Part shown: positions 9,201 through 16,207 of the stretch, piece after piece
Layout: each line of letters opens with the position of its first letter
How positions within the stretch are numbered: position 1 is the first letter of the stretch
Assembly (NCBI GenBank): GCA_035276085.1
Contig: DATELY010000220.1
Coordinates: forward strand, 1-17,545
Source of the DNA: DATELY01 sp035276085
GTDB taxonomy: Bacteria > Pseudomonadota > Gammaproteobacteria > Steroidobacterales > Steroidobacteraceae
Reading direction: 5' to 3'
DNA: 17,545 nucleotides
The notes under the pieces: model-generated
What the model saw: the letters and a program-made list of their open reading frames with translations, nothing else
Database searches by the model: none
Told to the model about the DNA's origin: nothing
Translations under genes and position numbers: made by a program

Positions 9201-9395
9201 TCTGACACACCTGCCCGCACTGCCGAGATCACCGCATTGGCTATCGATGACGCGATCCGTGCGATCAAGAAGGCGGATTGGCGCGGCAATCGTTTCAAGG
9301 AGCGCGAGGTGCGCAATGCCATCAAGTCCGTACTTCTCGAGGACGCGCTGGTCGAGACGATCTTCGAAATCGTGAAAGCGCAGCGTGACTACTGA
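6234..9395 (+). CDS. hsdR: Type I restriction-modification system endonuclease/translocase (R) subunit
   Basis: HsdR is the motor and nuclease subunit. It joins the M2S core at unmethylated sites, pumps DNA using ATP, and cuts at a distance. The 1053-residue protein is full length for the family. The nuclease domain shows RPDVVLYVNG (140-149) followed by ELK (156-158), the PD-ExK signature. Helicase domain 1 has TQGSGKS (285-291, Walker A), VDECHRT (397-403, DEAD-box motif II) and GFTGTP (423-428). Helicase domain 2 contains QAICRVNRL near 667-675 (motif VI). The remaining roughly 350 residues form the C-terminal helical region that contacts M2S. AAGGA at about 6221-6225 gives a good SD for the ATG, 11 nt after the previous stop. 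All catalytic motifs are intact, so the system is predicted to restrict. Confidence 0.97.
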   Translation: MKRPHDALSVGQREIHTQQRVISLFKDALGYTYLGPWRDRDGNANIEQELLSAWLQRQGHSDKIIQRALFELGKAAALGGSKTLYDANREVYGLLRYGVKVKPEVGEQHVTVWLIDWEHADKNDFAVAEEVTVFGVNTKRPDVVLYVNGIALGVVELKRSTVSVSEGIRQNLDSQKKEFICPFYTTVQLVFAGNETEGLRYAVIETREKYWLRWKQAEAHASAVDNLLLRELSQICSTGRLLEIIHDFVAFDAGAKKICRHNQYFGIKAAQERVRKRNGGILWHTQGSGKSLTMVWLAKWIRERVRDSRVLIITDRTELDDQIEKVFKGVDEEIYRTRSGADLVSVLNASEEWLICSLIQKFGGEEVSDKELDAYLEDIKKSLPKGFRAKGDVYVFVDECHRTQSGKLHEAMKTLLPDAMLIGFTGTPLLKSDKRRSIETFGPYIHTYKYDEAVRDGIVLDLRYEARDIDQSITSQGKVDHWFELKTRGLTHVAKAQLKKRWGTMQKVLSSRDRLSKIVADMLVDMETRDRLKSGYGNAILVSSSIYAACRLFEMFQATDLAGKCAIVTSYQPSPSDIKGEESGEGLTEKLRQYDIYRRMLAAHFNEVEDAAMYNVEKFEKDVKKRFIEQPGQMKLLIVVDKLLTGFDAPPATYLYIDKHMQDHGLFQAICRVNRLDDEDKEYGYIVDYKDLFRSLEQSIKDYTSEAFGGYDKADVEGLLKDRLTLARERLEETREAIKALCESVEPPYDTPAYKRYFVGPSDRPEIQKDNEPKRVALYRLAAAYLRAYANLANEMTDAGYSQADAQAVKAEVEHYEKVRQEVKLASGDYVDMKMFEPAMRHLLDTYIRAEESEKVSAFDDMTLVQLIVDRGEEAFGELPVGIRNNQEAMAETIENNVRRLIIDEMAVNPKYYEKMSELLDALIEQRRQEALDYKTYLAKIVELTKNAKQPDLTAYPNAMTSPARRALYDNLKAIGGLHEKTTIPASIASDTPARTAEITALAIDDAIRAIKKADWRGNRFKEREVRNAIKSVLLEDALVETIFEIVKAQRDY

Positions 9396-10113
9396 ACGGC
9401 ATCGTATTGAAGTGGCCGGGATCGCCATCGACGTCATTCGCAAGGACGTCAAGAATCTGCACGTTGGCATCTATCCGCCGCATGGCCGGGTGCGAGTCGC
9501 TGCACCGCGGCGGCTGACGGACGATGCCGTGCGTCTGGCAATCGTTTCACGCCTCGGCTGGATACGCCGACAACGCAGAAGTTTCGCCGAACAGGAACGT
9601 CAATCGCCGCGACAGATGGTCAGTGGCGAATGCCACTACTTCCAGGGCCGACGCTATCGGCTTTCGGTCGTGCACGGTACTGGTCCAGCGACCGTGCGCA
9701 TCACGAACAGGTCGAGCTTGGAGCTCAAGACGCGTGTCGATGCAAGCCACGAGCGGCGCGAAGCAGCGCTAGAGAGGTGGTATCGCGAAAAGATGCGAAC
9801 GGTGGTGCAGGGGCTGATCGCCCGATGGGAGCCGCGTGTTGGAGTCCGAGTGGCAGATTGGGGCATCAGGAAAATGAAGACGCGTTGGGGAACGTGCAAT
9901 GCCGACGCTCGTCGCGTCTGGTTGAACCTCGAGCTGATCAAGAAGCCACCTGCTTGCATGGAATACATTATCGTTCATGAAATGGTTCATCTGCTGGAGC
10001 GCCATCACAACGAGCGTTTTCTGAAACATATGGACCGGCTTGTTCCGCGCTGGCGAGTTTTACGCGCAGAACTGAATAGGGCTCCGCTGGCGCATGCGGA
10101 TTGGGAGTACTAG
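9385..10113 (+). CDS. YgjP/DUF45-type (M48/SprT-like) zinc metallopeptidase, last gene of hsd operon
   Basis: A 242-residue protein with the layout of YgjP/DUF45 metal-dependent hydrolases. RMKTRWGTC-like residues at about 163-171 correspond to the family's RWGSC motif. VHEMVH (197-202) is the HExxH zinc site, and H208 in HHNERF is the likely third ligand. There is no signal peptide or membrane segment, so it should be cytoplasmic. The start is a GTG inside the hsdR end (11-nt overlap), which indicates translational coupling to hsdR; the SD is weak. I recall such peptidases recurring next to Type I loci, and proteolysis of HsdR by ClpXP is the known way enteric bacteria alleviate restriction. 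A role in turning over R or another operon product is therefore plausible but unproven. The family assignment is firm; the substrate is unknown. Confidence 0.9.
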   Translation: MTTERHRIEVAGIAIDVIRKDVKNLHVGIYPPHGRVRVAAPRRLTDDAVRLAIVSRLGWIRRQRRSFAEQERQSPRQMVSGECHYFQGRRYRLSVVHGTGPATVRITNRSSLELKTRVDASHERREAALERWYREKMRTVVQGLIARWEPRVGVRVADWGIRKMKTRWGTCNADARRVWLNLELIKKPPACMEYIIVHEMVHLLERHHNERFLKHMDRLVPRWRVLRAELNRAPLAHADWEY

Positions 10114-10192
10114 ATCGCAAGCGCTCTTACGGATATCAACAATACGAGCCGAGGGGGCTAGTGGCTGACGCGATGAAGCCCTCCGTCGCCGT

Positions 10193-11320
10193 TCACAGAT
10201 ACCGCGTAACGAAATTCGGTCGCTCACGCTTCTTCCGGTAGTACCACACACAGAGCGGAGCCATCACCACCAGCAAGCCCACCCAGATGAGATACGTCTC
10301 GAGCAGTCCTACCTTCGTGCGCAGGATCGCCTGCGTAATTCCCAGTACATAGAAATGCACGACATAGAAGAAGAACGGCACACGACCGAAGATTTCCAGT
10401 GGATGCAGCAGGGGCGGAACGCCATTGCGCGTGAGCAGCGCAAGCAGCGGTAACGTCAAGAAGATGCAGGTGAACGACCAGGTGAGGAATGGCAGGTCGG
10501 GTGGATATTTGGCAAAGGACAGAAACTCCAGGCTCGCGACGTGTGAGTACTGATACGCGTTGCCGTAGCTGCCGGTAAGACGCACCAGAAGGAATGCGCC
10601 GAAGCTCGTTGCGGCGAGCGCGAACCAGAACCGTATCGGGCGCACACGCGTGATCGCGTCGCGGCCAGCGACGAAGCCGAGTAACAGGATCGCACTCCAG
10701 GGAATCACCGGATACAACGAGCGGAAAGCGCCGCTTCGAATGGGCTCGTAGAGAACGCCGCGTACGACCAACGGCAGCGCGGACACATCCAGCAACGGGT
10801 GCAAGATCAGCACTGCGAGAGCCATTGGCAGCAGTACCCGGCTCGAAACATGGCGCAGCAGCGCGACCGCGATGATGGCCACGCCGATGCTGGTCAACAC
10901 CATGAATGAGTAGAAGCCCATCAGCGCCCGGGGCAGGCCCATGATCAGTGTGTCGACCGCGATGAGCACCAGCCCGCGAGTGATCAGCCGTCGAGTGATG
11001 TCCGCAGCAGCAACCCCGCGCTGCGCGCGCAAGTGGGTCGTGAGCGCAACCATGAAGCCTGCCATGAAGAAGAAGGCCGGTGCGACCGGCACACCGGTGA
11101 AGCGTGTCAAGAACTGGAAGAGGTCAGGGGTGGGAAGCCCATCCGCGCTGGCCAACTCTTCGGGCCCGCGTCCCGCGTTGAACATGAGGGATGCGTGGTC
11201 CAATGCCATGTGGGCGATCAGCAAGCCGCGGAAGAGATCGACGAAGGGCCGTCGTTCGCTCGTCGATGGAAGCACCCGTGACAGATTATCGGCAACGGCA
11301 GTGGACAGATGGCGGGTCAT
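10193..11320 (-). CDS. DUF1624 / HGSNAT-like multipass membrane acyltransferase
   Basis: A 375-residue integral membrane protein with about ten hydrophobic segments. Its signatures match the heparan-alpha-glucosaminide N-acetyltransferase catalytic family (DUF1624): RRPFVDLFRGLLIAHMALDH at about 23-42, with the conserved Asp-His pair in the first helix; FFFMAGF (83-89); YPVIPW (203-208) followed by LLLGFVAGR; and FFFYVVHFYVLG near the C-terminus. Bacterial members are presumed to transfer acyl groups across the inner membrane to envelope or sugar substrates, but few have been tested. I chose the ATG at 11320 rather than the longer frame from 11422 because AGGAG sits 5 nt upstream and the extra residues do not look like family sequence. 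The gene is convergent with the metallopeptidase gene (79-bp gap) and probably unrelated to restriction. Confidence 0.85.
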   Translation of the reverse strand: MTRHLSTAVADNLSRVLPSTSERRPFVDLFRGLLIAHMALDHASLMFNAGRGPEELASADGLPTPDLFQFLTRFTGVPVAPAFFFMAGFMVALTTHLRAQRGVAAADITRRLITRGLVLIAVDTLIMGLPRALMGFYSFMVLTSIGVAIIAVALLRHVSSRVLLPMALAVLILHPLLDVSALPLVVRGVLYEPIRSGAFRSLYPVIPWSAILLLGFVAGRDAITRVRPIRFWFALAATSFGAFLLVRLTGSYGNAYQYSHVASLEFLSFAKYPPDLPFLTWSFTCIFLTLPLLALLTRNGVPPLLHPLEIFGRVPFFFYVVHFYVLGITQAILRTKVGLLETYLIWVGLLVVMAPLCVWYYRKKRERPNFVTRYL

Positions 11321-11488
11321 GATGGCTCCTGCAAGAGCCGCCATTGGGCGGTGCCGCCGACTCGAGCACAATGGGACCGCAGTCCCGACCGCCGCATATG
11401 CACTGCCTGAGCGAGTGCGCAAACCGGGCGAACAGCGGAACCGCCCGCAACAACATCGGTGATCTCGAAGCAGGGATCGCGCTGGGGC

Positions 11489-11683
11489 TCACCCGCGACG
11501 ACGCTTCTTCCGTTTCGCTGCCTTCGCGCCCTCTTTGCCGAGGGCCGTACGCGTGCGCCTGGACAGGTGAGCGACCGTCCGTTTGCGCGTCGCTGCACGC
11601 GCGGCTTTCTTGATGTTGCGCCGCGCGGCAGACCTCTGTTTTGCGCTGGCGATGATCAGTGGCTCGCGCGATGCTCGTGTCGC
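11489..11683 (-). pseudogene. out-of-frame basic C-terminal segment (possible frameshifted extension or tiny gene)
   Basis: Just past the stop of the preceding basic protein (TGA at 11658-11656), a different minus-strand register is open from 11683 to the stop at 11489-11491. Its product has strong protein character: AKQRSAARRNIKKAARAATR, then TVAHLSRRTRTALGKEGAK and a Lys/Arg-rich end. The stretch RSAARRNIKKAARAATRKR echoes the RSASARKAAATRKR of the upstream protein. No ATG, GTG or TTG start exists in this register; CTG at 11659 is the only candidate. Either one protein of about 160 residues has been split by a frameshift, natural or sequencing error, or a separate small protein uses an unusual start. 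Confidence 0.45.
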
Positions 11684-11970
11684 TTACGGGTGGCCGCCGC
11701 CTTGCGCGCACTCGCAGAGCGAGCTGCCGCGGGGCGCGCTGCAGATGCGCGACCGCCGACACGCCCGCCTTTGCGCGAGGACACCTTGGTGTCCGGCACA
11801 CCGCGCCCCGATCCGCTCTTGTTACCGCCGCCGCTTTCCTTGTTCACCGTGGCCCAAGCGCGCCGTTCAGCCTCGTCTTCCGGCACACCGCGGGCTTCGT
11901 AACCCTCTTCGATGTGGCGCGCCTTGCGCTTCTGTTTGCTCGTGTACGCGGACTTATCACCTCGTGGCAT
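11656..11970 (-). CDS. small basic protein of the plasmid-stabilization type
   Basis: A 104-residue basic protein starting MPRGDKSAYTSKQKRKARHI, then EEGYEARGVP and AERRAWATVNKESGGG (35-50), a Gly/Ser-rich stretch, and an Ala/Arg/Lys tail with RSASARKAAATRKR (84-97). The N-terminal half matches small proteins commonly annotated as plasmid stabilization in proteobacteria; that label is historical and no function is established. The tail resembles histone-H1-like DNA-binding tails. The ATG at 11970 is preceded by GAGGAGG with about 7 nt spacing, which rules out the longer 124-residue frame. It lies 63 bp downstream of the methyltransferase gene on the same strand. A second basic frame follows just past its stop in another register and may be its displaced end. 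Confidence 0.75.
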   Translation of the reverse strand: MPRGDKSAYTSKQKRKARHIEEGYEARGVPEDEAERRAWATVNKESGGGNKSGSGRGVPDTKVSSRKGGRVGGRASAARPAAARSASARKAAATRKRHEHRASH

Positions 11971-12033
11971 GGCTCGCCCTCCTCTCGTGATCCTGAGAAA
12001 AGAATGAGCAAGTGGTTCCACGGTTCCCAACCG

Positions 12034-12858
12034 CTACCGCCCCGGCCCCGGCTTGCGTCCACCAACGATCGGCACATGCCACACCACATATTGTGAGGGA
12101 TCGAGAACCGTCTCCACTGCGGCGTCGAAAAGCGCTTTCGCTTCATCGGGTGCGAAGTTGCCGGTGGCTTGCATGGTGTCGGCGTAGCCGTCGCGCCATG
12201 CGCGGAGAATCGTGGCGAACGTCTCACGTGGAACGCGCAACGTATCCACGATCGCGTAGTCGACCCAGAGCGCTTCGAGTCCCAGCTCCTTCAGCAGCGC
12301 CCAGGTGCGGCGGCCGATGCGTTCGTCGGTGTGTGTCGCGCGCGAGTATGCAGGAACGCCGTCATGGAACAGTCGGTCGGGATCGAGGCGCCCTGGCGGG
12401 AAATGCAGCATCCAGTAATCCTCGCTGAGGACATGTACCCAGCCACCGGGTTTGCACACGCGGACCAGTTCCCGCAACACGAGCTCGGGTTGCGGCACGG
12501 ATTGCGTCATGTGTCGGCACACGACGAGATCGAACGTGTCAGATGCGAAGCGCAGGTGAAACGCGTCGCCTTGTTCGAAGCTCAGACGCGCTGCGAGCGC
12601 GGCGTGTTCGCGGCTTGCGAATGCAATCGAGCTGGGCAGGATGTCGACACCGATGACGCGGGCTACCGGGTAGTGCCGCGCGAGTCGGCTGCTGATCTCG
12701 CCGCTGCCGCAGCCGACATCGAGGATGTGCGCATCTGCGGGCAGCGGATAGCGCGCGAGCAGTCGCTCTTCCTGAGGCCAGATCGCATTGGCTTGCGCCT
12801 TCAGATTCACCAGCATGGAGGGGTCGGCCATCTGCTGCGCTTGCGGATTGCGAGTCAT
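12034..12858 (-). CDS. class I SAM-dependent methyltransferase
   Basis: A 274-residue soluble methyltransferase. ILDVGCGSGE (45-54) is SAM-binding motif I, VDI at 71-73 carries the acidic residue that contacts the ribose, GDAF (97-100) and FDLVVCRHMTQ (109-119) match motifs II to III, and KPGG (136-139) is the usual post-motif loop. The domain belongs to the Methyltransf_11/25 group, which includes small-molecule methylases; the last 100 residues, which would set substrate choice, are not diagnostic. The ATG at 12858 has GAGG about 6-7 nt upstream. The gene is divergent from the FmdB-like gene with a 68-bp shared upstream region, and is followed on the same strand by the small basic protein gene. 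It is not a DNA methylase by motif, since there is no NPPY/F or DPPY. Confidence 0.85.
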   Translation of the reverse strand: MTRNPQAQQMADPSMLVNLKAQANAIWPQEERLLARYPLPADAHILDVGCGSGEISSRLARHYPVARVIGVDILPSSIAFASREHAALAARLSFEQGDAFHLRFASDTFDLVVCRHMTQSVPQPELVLRELVRVCKPGGWVHVLSEDYWMLHFPPGRLDPDRLFHDGVPAYSRATHTDERIGRRTWALLKELGLEALWVDYAIVDTLRVPRETFATILRAWRDGYADTMQATGNFAPDEAKALFDAAVETVLDPSQYVVWHVPIVGGRKPGPGR

Positions 12859-12871
12859 GGTTTGCCTCGAT

Positions 12872-12898
12872 TTGAAACGACCGATACCCGGCTATCAT
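12872..12898 (+). promoter_or_regulatory. possible sigma70 promoter for the FmdB-like gene
   Basis: TTGAAA at 12872-12877 and TATCAT at 12893-12898 are fair matches to -35 and -10 boxes and lie about 29 bp before the ATG at 12927. The spacer is only 15 bp, which is short, so the call rests mainly on the -10 box. Confidence 0.3.
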
Positions 12899-12926
12899 GC
12901 GCCCGGACGACTCCGAGGAACCTGCC

Positions 12927-13091
12927 ATGCCCACCTATCAGTATCGCTGCACCCAGTGCGGCACGATGTTCGAGCGTAGCGAGCATGTTGCCGAACACGA
13001 GAAAGCCCATCCTCATTGTCCGAAGTGCAAGAGCGCACACGTTGAGCACGTACTCGCAGATTTCTACGCGAAGACTTCGAAGAAGAGTTGA
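12927..13091 (+). CDS. FmdB-type zinc ribbon protein
   Basis: A 54-residue protein starting MPTYQYRCTQCGTMFE, the standard opening of the FmdB/CxxC_CXXC_SSSS regulatory-protein family. Four cysteines (C8, C11, C31, C34) in two CxxC knuckles would bind one zinc ion. I chose the ATG at 12927 over the one at 12897 because GAGGAA (12915-12920) gives a well-spaced SD and the family always begins MPxYxYxC. The C-terminus is lysine- and serine-rich. Members have been proposed as regulators but the function is mostly untested. The cupin gene follows after 42 bp and may be co-transcribed. Confidence 0.9.
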   Translation: MPTYQYRCTQCGTMFERSEHVAEHEKAHPHCPKCKSAHVEHVLADFYAKTSKKS

Positions 13092-13133
13092 CGCCTGGAT
13101 CGCGCGCGGTACTCGGCTGAAGGAATCAACGCG

Positions 13134-13814
13134 ATGATGCAACTCAATGCGGATTTCTCGCACCGCGTCAGTGTCCACGCCGCTCGCATGCCGTGGACAC
13201 GCTCGCCCAGTGCGGGCGTTGAGCGCCGGATGCTGGATCGCATCGGCGACGAGGTCGCGCAAGCGACGTCGATTGTCCGCTATGCGCCGCAAAGCCATTT
13301 CGCCCAGCACACGCATGGAGGTGGAGAAGAGTTTCTAGTGCTGGAAGGGGTATTCCAGGACGAGCATGCCGACTATCCCGTCGGCGCCTACGTGCGCAAT
13401 CCGCCGACTTCGCACCACACACCGCGCTCGACGTCGGGATGCATCATCTTCGTGAAGCTCTGGCAATTCCGCCCCGACGACCGCACGCACGTGCAAATCG
13501 ATACGTGCAACAGGTCCTTTCTGCCTGCGCCCGATCGGCCTGGCGTGGAGGTCGTGCCGCTGTTCCACGATGAATGGGAAGACGTTCGGCTGGAACGCTG
13601 GGCGCCGGGAGCCGATGTGTCGCTCGAGCTTCCGGGCGGTGCCGAGCTGCTCGTGCTGGAAAACGGATTCGAAGAGAGCGCGGAGCACTTCGAACCGTAT
13701 TCATGGCTGCGGCTTCCGTGCGGGAGCACGCTGCGAGCGACGGCAGGTTTCAGCGGTTGCAACATCTGGTTGAAGACCGGCCACCTGCTGCACAGGCGAT
13801 CGACCAACGGGTAA
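13134..13814 (+). CDS. ChrR-like double-cupin protein
   Basis: A 226-residue protein with two cupin-like lobes. The first (about 25-112) has the metal-binding pattern HTHGGGEEFLVLEG (59-72), then H94/H95 in TSHHTP; H59, H61, a Glu at 65-66 and a His at 94-95 are the likely ligands. This matches the ChrR cupin family. The second lobe (about 130-220) keeps the fold pattern (ELPGGAELLVLEN) but lacks the histidines, so it is probably structural. The N-terminal zinc-binding anti-sigma domain of true ChrR is absent, and no sigma factor gene lies nearby, so an anti-sigma role is unlikely; a metal-dependent enzyme or sensor is more likely. AAGGA about 9 nt upstream supports the start. It follows the FmdB-like gene by 42 bp. 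Confidence 0.8.
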   Translation: MMQLNADFSHRVSVHAARMPWTRSPSAGVERRMLDRIGDEVAQATSIVRYAPQSHFAQHTHGGGEEFLVLEGVFQDEHADYPVGAYVRNPPTSHHTPRSTSGCIIFVKLWQFRPDDRTHVQIDTCNRSFLPAPDRPGVEVVPLFHDEWEDVRLERWAPGADVSLELPGGAELLVLENGFEESAEHFEPYSWLRLPCGSTLRATAGFSGCNIWLKTGHLLHRRSTNG

Positions 13815-13992
13815 GCGCGTTCGGGCGCCGCCGGTCAATGCCGACAGTACTCGGACTGCTTGTCGTGGGCCGTATCGAATCCCGGCAGCCGCGGCTATCC
13901 AGCCAACGCGGGTCGTAGCCGTACGAGCGGCGTGATGTCCAAGCGCTCGAATGTCTGATAGATCAACACGCGCTCTTTGTTGCGCAGACCTC

Positions 13993-14466
13993 TCAATGAG
14001 CGCCGTAGCTGATCGCGTCGCGCGGAGCATCGCCCATGAGCCGGAGAAAGTCGGCTCCGGTTACGTGCAAGAGTTCGCAGTGATCGCCCGATTCAAAGTA
14101 GATGTCCTGCTTGCCGACGAGGCTGTCGTCCAGGATTGCATCGATGCCATAGACGTCGCCGAGCGGTGGTATTGCGCCGGGCTCGCAGTCGATAAATAGC
14201 TTGGCGAGCTCACTCTCGGTTGCAAGCTCGAGGTCGCGCTCGAGCCGGCGGTGCAATGCCGCAAGATTCACCTTGCGTGTAGCGGGAAGCACCGCCATGA
14301 CGTACCCGCGGTCGTCTTCCAGCATGACGCACTTGGCGAGCTGCTCGCCGGGGACGTGGGCCGCCTGTGCACTGTAAGTGCTGTTGGATGTGTGGTGATG
14401 CGGAATCACATCGTACTTCACACCCATCCGATGCAGATGCCGCGCTACTGATGCTGCGATGCTCAT
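13993..14466 (-). CDS. YbaK/EbsC-type aminoacyl-tRNA deacylase domain protein
   Basis: A 157-residue single-domain protein of the YbaK/EbsC/ProX family, which hydrolyses mischarged aminoacyl-tRNAs to keep translation accurate. Features are the N-terminal YDVIPH segment (18-23), AKCVMLED (44-51) with the conserved lysine K45, VNLAALHRRL (66-75), and the GAIPPLG loop (97-103) that is a hallmark of the active-site region. The tRNA species and amino acid edited cannot be read from the sequence. I set the start at the ATG at 14466, preceded by AGAGGAG with 7 nt spacing; the upstream 27 codons of the longer frame do not resemble the family. The gene is divergent from dbpA, with 221 bp between starts. 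Confidence 0.88.
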   Translation of the reverse strand: MSIAASVARHLHRMGVKYDVIPHHHTSNSTYSAQAAHVPGEQLAKCVMLEDDRGYVMAVLPATRKVNLAALHRRLERDLELATESELAKLFIDCEPGAIPPLGDVYGIDAILDDSLVGKQDIYFESGDHCELLHVTGADFLRLMGDAPRDAISYGAH

Positions 14467-14687
14467 GGGAGTTCTCCTCTGGGCCTTCACGAGGATGCGG
14501 TGCACGAAGCGCTCGTGAACTCGCGGGCGCAAGGCCCTGGATAACACCTCTACACTAGACCTTCTCGCGCAAGGGCAGAATCCAAACTGTTCCTACGCAT
14601 ACTGCACCGGGCCTGTGGATGCGGTCGTGATGGACGCGCTTCACGGGTGCATCAGCGTGGCGGCCGACGATCAGGCATCATGCCCGG

Positions 14688-16058
14688 ATGTCAAAATTTT
14701 CCGAGCTCTCTCTGAGCGCGCCGCTGCAGCGCGCCTTGAACGAAATCGATTACGTCACGATGACTCCGGTGCAGGACGCGAGCCTGCCAGCCGTGCTCGC
14801 CGGGCGCGACGTGGTGGCGCAGGCAGCGACCGGCAGCGGCAAGACCGCCGTGTTCGCCCTGGGGCTGCTTGCCACGCTCGACGTGGCCGCCGTGAAGCTG
14901 CAAGGGCTGGTGTTGTGCCCGACGCGCGAGCTTGCCGATCAGGTGAGTCGCGAGATCCGTCGTCTCGCGCGGTTCATTCCGAACGTCAAAGTGTTGACGC
15001 TCTGCGGTGGTATTCCGCTGCGCCCACATCTCGCGTCGCTTGCACACGAGCCGCACGTCGTGGTCGGCACGCCGGGGCGGATTCTCGAGCTGATTCAGAA
15101 AGAAGCGTTACCGCTCGAATCTCTCAAGGTGCTGGTGCTCGATGAGGCCGATCGCATGCTGGACATGGGATTCGCCGACGATCTCCACGACATCATCGAG
15201 CACACGCCGCAACAACGTCAGACGTTGCTGTTCTCCGCGACGATCCCCGATCCTGTCCGCGAGGTTTCCCGGCAATTCCAGCGCGACCCGCTCGACGTCA
15301 CGGTGTCGTCGGCAGCCGATGAGCCTGCAATCGAACAAGTGTTCATTGAGGTGGCTGCCGAAGCGAAGCTCGATGCGCTCGCGTCCGTGCTGCTGCACTA
15401 TCGACCGGAAACCGCCGTCGTCTTCTGCAATACGCGGCAGGACGTGCGGATGGTTGCAGGCGAGCTGGCCGCGCGAGACTTCTCGGTGCTGGCGTTGCAC
15501 GGCGAGCTCGACCAGCGTGAGCGCGAGGAGATGCTGGTGCGCTTCGCGAACCGGAGCTGCACGGTGCTCGTTGCGTCGGACGTTGCAGCGCGCGGGCTCG
15601 ATATTGCCGATCTGGCGATGGTGATCAACTTCGACATCGCCTCCGACGCCGACACCCATCTGCATCGCATTGGCCGCACCGGACGCGCCGGTCGGCGCGG
15701 CATCGCGCTGAGTCTGTGCTCGCCGCGCGAAGCGACGCGCGCCACAGTGATCGAATCACGGCTCGATCAGCCGCTCCAATGGCGCGAGCTGCCGGGCGAC
15801 GCGAACGCAAGCGAGCCGCTGCTCGCGCCTTTCGTCACGCTCGCAGTGGACGCAGGCCGCAAGGACAAGCTGCGGCCCGGAGATCTGCTCGGCGCGCTGA
15901 CCGGGGACGCTGGATTGCCGCCGACGGCGATCGGCAAAATCGATGTGTTTCCGACACGGACGTACGTGGGCGTGAAACGCGGCTTGCACGAACAGGCGCT
16001 GCAGCGACTTCGCGCCGGCAAGATCAAGGGTCGCGCATTCAGGATCCGTAAGGTTTAG
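14688..16058 (+). CDS. dbpA: DEAD-box ATP-dependent RNA helicase DbpA
   Basis: DbpA is an RNA helicase that acts in late assembly of the 50S ribosomal subunit and is stimulated by hairpin 92 of 23S rRNA. The 456-residue protein has every DEAD-box motif: the Q-motif region (4-30), AATGSGKT (46-53), PTREL (78-82), TPGR (128-131), DEAD (152-155), SAT (183-185), ARGLD (301-305) and HRIGRTGR (326-333). Residues 383-454, with GRKDKLRPGDLLGAL, IGKIDV and KIKGRAFRIRK, form the DbpA RNA-binding domain, which separates it from RhlE or RhlB. Its length is normal for DbpA. The SD before the ATG is weak. The gene stands alone on its strand, with no clear terminator visible. Confidence 0.95.
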   Translation: MSKFSELSLSAPLQRALNEIDYVTMTPVQDASLPAVLAGRDVVAQAATGSGKTAVFALGLLATLDVAAVKLQGLVLCPTRELADQVSREIRRLARFIPNVKVLTLCGGIPLRPHLASLAHEPHVVVGTPGRILELIQKEALPLESLKVLVLDEADRMLDMGFADDLHDIIEHTPQQRQTLLFSATIPDPVREVSRQFQRDPLDVTVSSAADEPAIEQVFIEVAAEAKLDALASVLLHYRPETAVVFCNTRQDVRMVAGELAARDFSVLALHGELDQREREEMLVRFANRSCTVLVASDVAARGLDIADLAMVINFDIASDADTHLHRIGRTGRAGRRGIALSLCSPREATRATVIESRLDQPLQWRELPGDANASEPLLAPFVTLAVDAGRKDKLRPGDLLGALTGDAGLPPTAIGKIDVFPTRTYVGVKRGLHEQALQRLRAGKIKGRAFRIRKV

Positions 16059-16207
16059 AGAAGGCGAGGCCCACTGTCGATGAAGTCGGCCCGTCGATGC
16101 CTTTCCGCCTTGCAGCCATGCCGATCGAGTCGACAGTCGGATCTATCTTGCTCAGAAAAACGTCTAATAGTTCGATGAGCTTTCACAGCAACAGGGACCT
16201 AATCATC

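Noticed and set aside
978..10113. BREX, DISARM or another multi-gene defence system instead of Type I restriction
   Set aside because: No PglZ, BrxC, DrmA/B or phospholipase-D gene is present; M, S and R subunits with classic motifs account for the core.
353..10192. The hsd locus as an integrative element
   Set aside because: No integrase, transposase, tRNA junction or matching flanking repeats were visible on either side.
11286..11801. A 171-residue minus-strand frame overlapping the basic protein and the acyltransferase start
   Set aside because: Arg/Ser/Pro-rich chance frame that covers the end of one supported gene and the ribosome binding site of the next.
12169..13137. A 322-residue plus-strand frame opposite the methyltransferase
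   Set aside because: It crosses the methyltransferase, the divergent promoter region and the FmdB-like gene, all better supported.
13134..13814. Cupin protein as a true anti-sigma factor ChrR
   Set aside because: The zinc-binding anti-sigma N-terminal domain and a neighbouring ECF sigma factor gene are both missing.
13701..14030. A 109-residue minus-strand frame between the cupin and YbaK-type genes
   Set aside because: Overlaps the ends of both real genes and has no family resemblance.
16148..16176. Promoter TTGCTC - 17 bp - TTCGAT before the small basic protein gene
   Set aside because: The -10 match is poor; not strong enough to list as a feature.
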